A DNA stretch of 56,726 nucleotides from Gnetum montanum (taxonomy: Eukaryota > Streptophyta > Gnetopsida > Gnetales > Gnetaceae). Shown one piece after another: positions 54,927-56,726 of this stretch. A program made the position numbers and the translations under genes. The notes under the pieces were generated by a model, which was not told where the DNA came from, did no database searches, and saw only the letters and a list, made by a program, of their open reading frames with translations. The first letter of the stretch is position 1, and every line of letters starts with the position of its first letter. Location: positions 1 through 56,726 of the forward strand of contig MNCI01036718.1 of assembly GCA_015680685.1 (NCBI GenBank), in the 5' to 3' direction.

Positions 54927-56726
54927 TTAGACATAGTACCTCTTTAAGTATAAGTGGTTTGTAGGATTGGCAAACTCGTTTCCGTCCATGTTAGTAAGTT
55001 TAAATGCTCCATTGTTGTATGCCTTGGTGACTAGATAAGGCCCTTCCCAGTTGGCTGAGAATTTACTTGGATGTTCTTGAGCGGCCTTAAGGACTAGATC
55101 TCCTTCTTTAATATGGCGTTTGTGGTTATCGTGCTTGTGCCTTTGTCTCTGTTGTTTTTGGTACCATTCAATTTGATCAAGAGTTCGTATGCGTTCCTCC
55201 TCTACTGTGTCGAGGTCAGCAATGCGTAATTCATTGTTTTGACTTTCATCAAGGAGACTGGAGAGAGTTATCCGCAATGAGGGAACCTGCAATTCTAAAG
55301 GTAAAACAGCTTCAGATCCGTATACAAGACTATATGGAGTTTTACCTGTGGATGTTCGATGTGTCGTTCTATAAGCCCACAATGCGTAGACCAATTGTTC
55401 ATGCCATCGTTTCTTGCTCTGATTCAGCATCTTTTTGAGTATCATGATGACAGTTTTATTTGTAGCCTCTGCTTGACCATTACTCTGTGGGTAGTAAGGG
55501 GACGAAAATGCATGTTTAATACCTAGACTTTCACAAAAACTTTTGGTATCTGCACTGCTGAATTGTGGCCCATTATCGGTGATGATGGTCATTGGAACAC
55601 CAAAACGGGTTATGATATTTTCCATTATAAAGGTGCAAACGTGTTTTGACGTGGTCTTCCTAAGAGGAATGGCTTCCACCCATTTTGTGAAATATTCGGT
55701 TGCAGTGATTATGAAGCTATGGCCTGCTGAGGATGATGGTGTTATTGGTCCAATTAAATCTAAACCCCATTTTTGGAATGGCCATGTGATTTGTGCGGTA
55801 TGCAGTTCGTTAGGTGGGACATGTATCAGGTTACTATGTTTTTGGCAGATATCACATGTTCTAACCTTGGAGATGCAATCGTATTCCATGTGTGGCCAAT
55901 AATAGCCTAAGCGTCTAATCTTTGTTGCCATTGCTTTAGGTGCTATGTGTCCTCCACAAAGTCCTTCATGGATTTGTTCTACAATTGTTTGACCATCAGT
56001 GCTACTAACACATGTTAGCAAAATACCTTCATATGATTTACGACACAAGGTGTCACCTATTAATGTGTATTGGCGAGAGCGTTTTCGTATGGCGTCCTTT
56101 TGAGCATGTGTCAAGTGTTGTGGAGGTTCGCCTTTTAGAAGATACTCTTTTACATCATCATACCATTCTATTGCGTGTGTTGTACTAACAGATGCTATAG
56201 GTACTTCACTTAGAGTGTTAATTATAGGTTCGGCACAACTGGTTATAGAACTAGGCAATGCATGAAACATTTCAAGTGTCATGTTTAAGGCTAGTGTGGC
56301 AAGTGCATCAGCAATGGTATTCTTACTTCTAGGGATGTGTTGTATATCCACCTCTACTAGTTGTCTCACTAGATGTTTAGTCAAATCACAATACGGTTGC
56401 AAATGGATAGCTTTGCATGTGTAGGCTTCAGTGACTTGATTAATAACTAATTGCGAATCACCTCGAATTACAAGGCGTGAGATTCCCGAAGTTAGCGCTA
56501 TTTGAAGTCCTCTAAGAAGACCTTCGTATTCTGCTATGTTATTGGTGCAAGGAAAGTTTAAGCGATAAGCAGAAGGTTGGATTTCCCCAGAGGGGTATCT
56601 TAAGATAGCTGCAGCACTTCCTCCATGAGAGGTTGAGGCCCCATCAAAGTAGAGAATTTCCTCATAATTATCAGGTACAACGTCTATACTATTAACATTT
56701 TCATCTGGGAATTTGGGGTTTATTGT
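54927..56726 (-). CDS. Tat-type Ty3/gypsy pol: archaeal-type RNase H and integrase, 5' partial
   Basis: The frame is fully open for 599 codons and continues past the window edge, so the true start lies outside. Residues about 24-145 form a plant Tat-clade second RNase H (aRNH). Its four acids are visible: YFDGAS (D28), NNIAEYEGLL (E66), IRGDSQLVI (D90) and NTIADALATL (D140). Integrase follows: HHCC zinc site HEGLCGGH...CDICQ (H253, H260, C291, C294), then catalytic D323 (GLDLIGP), D384 (ITDNGPQF) and E420 (NGQAEATN), a DD35E. The C-terminal domain has HIKEGDLVL and NWEGPYLV, ending LKRYYV. aRNH would help remove RNA during reverse transcription, and integrase joins the DNA ends to the target. 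The absence of any stop contrasts with elements 1-4 and implies a much younger insertion. Confidence 0.93.
   Translation of the reverse strand, partial: TINPKFPDENVNSIDVVPDNYEEILYFDGASTSHGGSAAAILRYPSGEIQPSAYRLNFPCTNNIAEYEGLLRGLQIALTSGISRLVIRGDSQLVINQVTEAYTCKAIHLQPYCDLTKHLVRQLVEVDIQHIPRSKNTIADALATLALNMTLEMFHALPSSITSCAEPIINTLSEVPIASVSTTHAIEWYDDVKEYLLKGEPPQHLTHAQKDAIRKRSRQYTLIGDTLCRKSYEGILLTCVSSTDGQTIVEQIHEGLCGGHIAPKAMATKIRRLGYYWPHMEYDCISKVRTCDICQKHSNLIHVPPNELHTAQITWPFQKWGLDLIGPITPSSSAGHSFIITATEYFTKWVEAIPLRKTTSKHVCTFIMENIITRFGVPMTIITDNGPQFSSADTKSFCESLGIKHAFSSPYYPQSNGQAEATNKTVIMILKKMLNQSKKRWHEQLVYALWAYRTTHRTSTGKTPYSLVYGSEAVLPLELQVPSLRITLSSLLDESQNNELRIADLDTVEEERIRTLDQIEWYQKQQRQRHKHDNHKRHIKEGDLVLKAAQEHPSKFSANWEGPYLVTKAYNNGAFKLTNMDGNEFANPTNHLYLKRYYV

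Overview
The window is plant nuclear DNA made almost entirely of transposable elements. It is AT-rich, holds no intact host gene that I can recognise, and is dominated by old nested Ty3/gypsy LTR retrotransposons. Decayed Athila-type and Tat-type elements, LINE fragments and a tRNA-derived SINE point to a large-genome seed plant. A gymnosperm is plausible because the decay is old and insertions have not been purged, but I cannot prove it.

Layout. Bases 1-6737 are unassigned DNA with a LINE reverse-transcriptase fragment (minus), a LINE 3' end (plus), a 160-bp SINE with target duplications, a 57-bp triplicate and a 36-codon signal-peptide-like ORF. Element 1 (6752-13612, plus) is an Athila-type LTR element that split a second SINE copy; it keeps gag-protease in one frame but has lost RT, RNase H and integrase. 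Element 2 (14239-25188, plus) is a full gag-pol copy, full of stops, carrying a GC-rich retroposed insert (21456-22563). Bases 25189-28006 hold an unrecognised pseudogene and repeats. Element 4 (28007-47812, minus; perfect AATTT duplication) is a full-length copy with an extra ORF (aORF) downstream of pol. Element 3 (34652-41370, plus; perfect ATTAG duplication) is inserted in the integrase of element 4 and has gag and an aORF remnant but no pol. Bases 47813-51345 are unassigned. From about 51346 to the end lies the 3' part of a Tat-type element (minus): a probable long LTR, a 3' UTR with a 37-bp satellite array, and an intact pol frame (archaeal-type RNase H plus integrase) running off the right edge.

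How the parts fit. Elements 1-4 belong to one clade. They share 7-bp terminal inverted repeats (TGATGAG/CTCATCA), a tRNA-Asp-type primer site (degenerate in 2-4), the TATA and AATAAA arrangement in the LTR, gag with a CCHC-like knuckle and, most strikingly, a conserved non-coding tract between pol and the aORF. That tract ends in a branchpoint and a 3' splice site placed exactly at the aORF ATG. The signal survives even in the copies whose aORF or pol has gone, which suggests the aORF was made from a spliced subgenomic RNA. The U3 regions of elements 1-3 carry arrays of a 14-bp palindromic GATATC module just upstream of TATA.

Limits: all homology calls come from reading translations by eye. 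No alignment, dating or database search was run.
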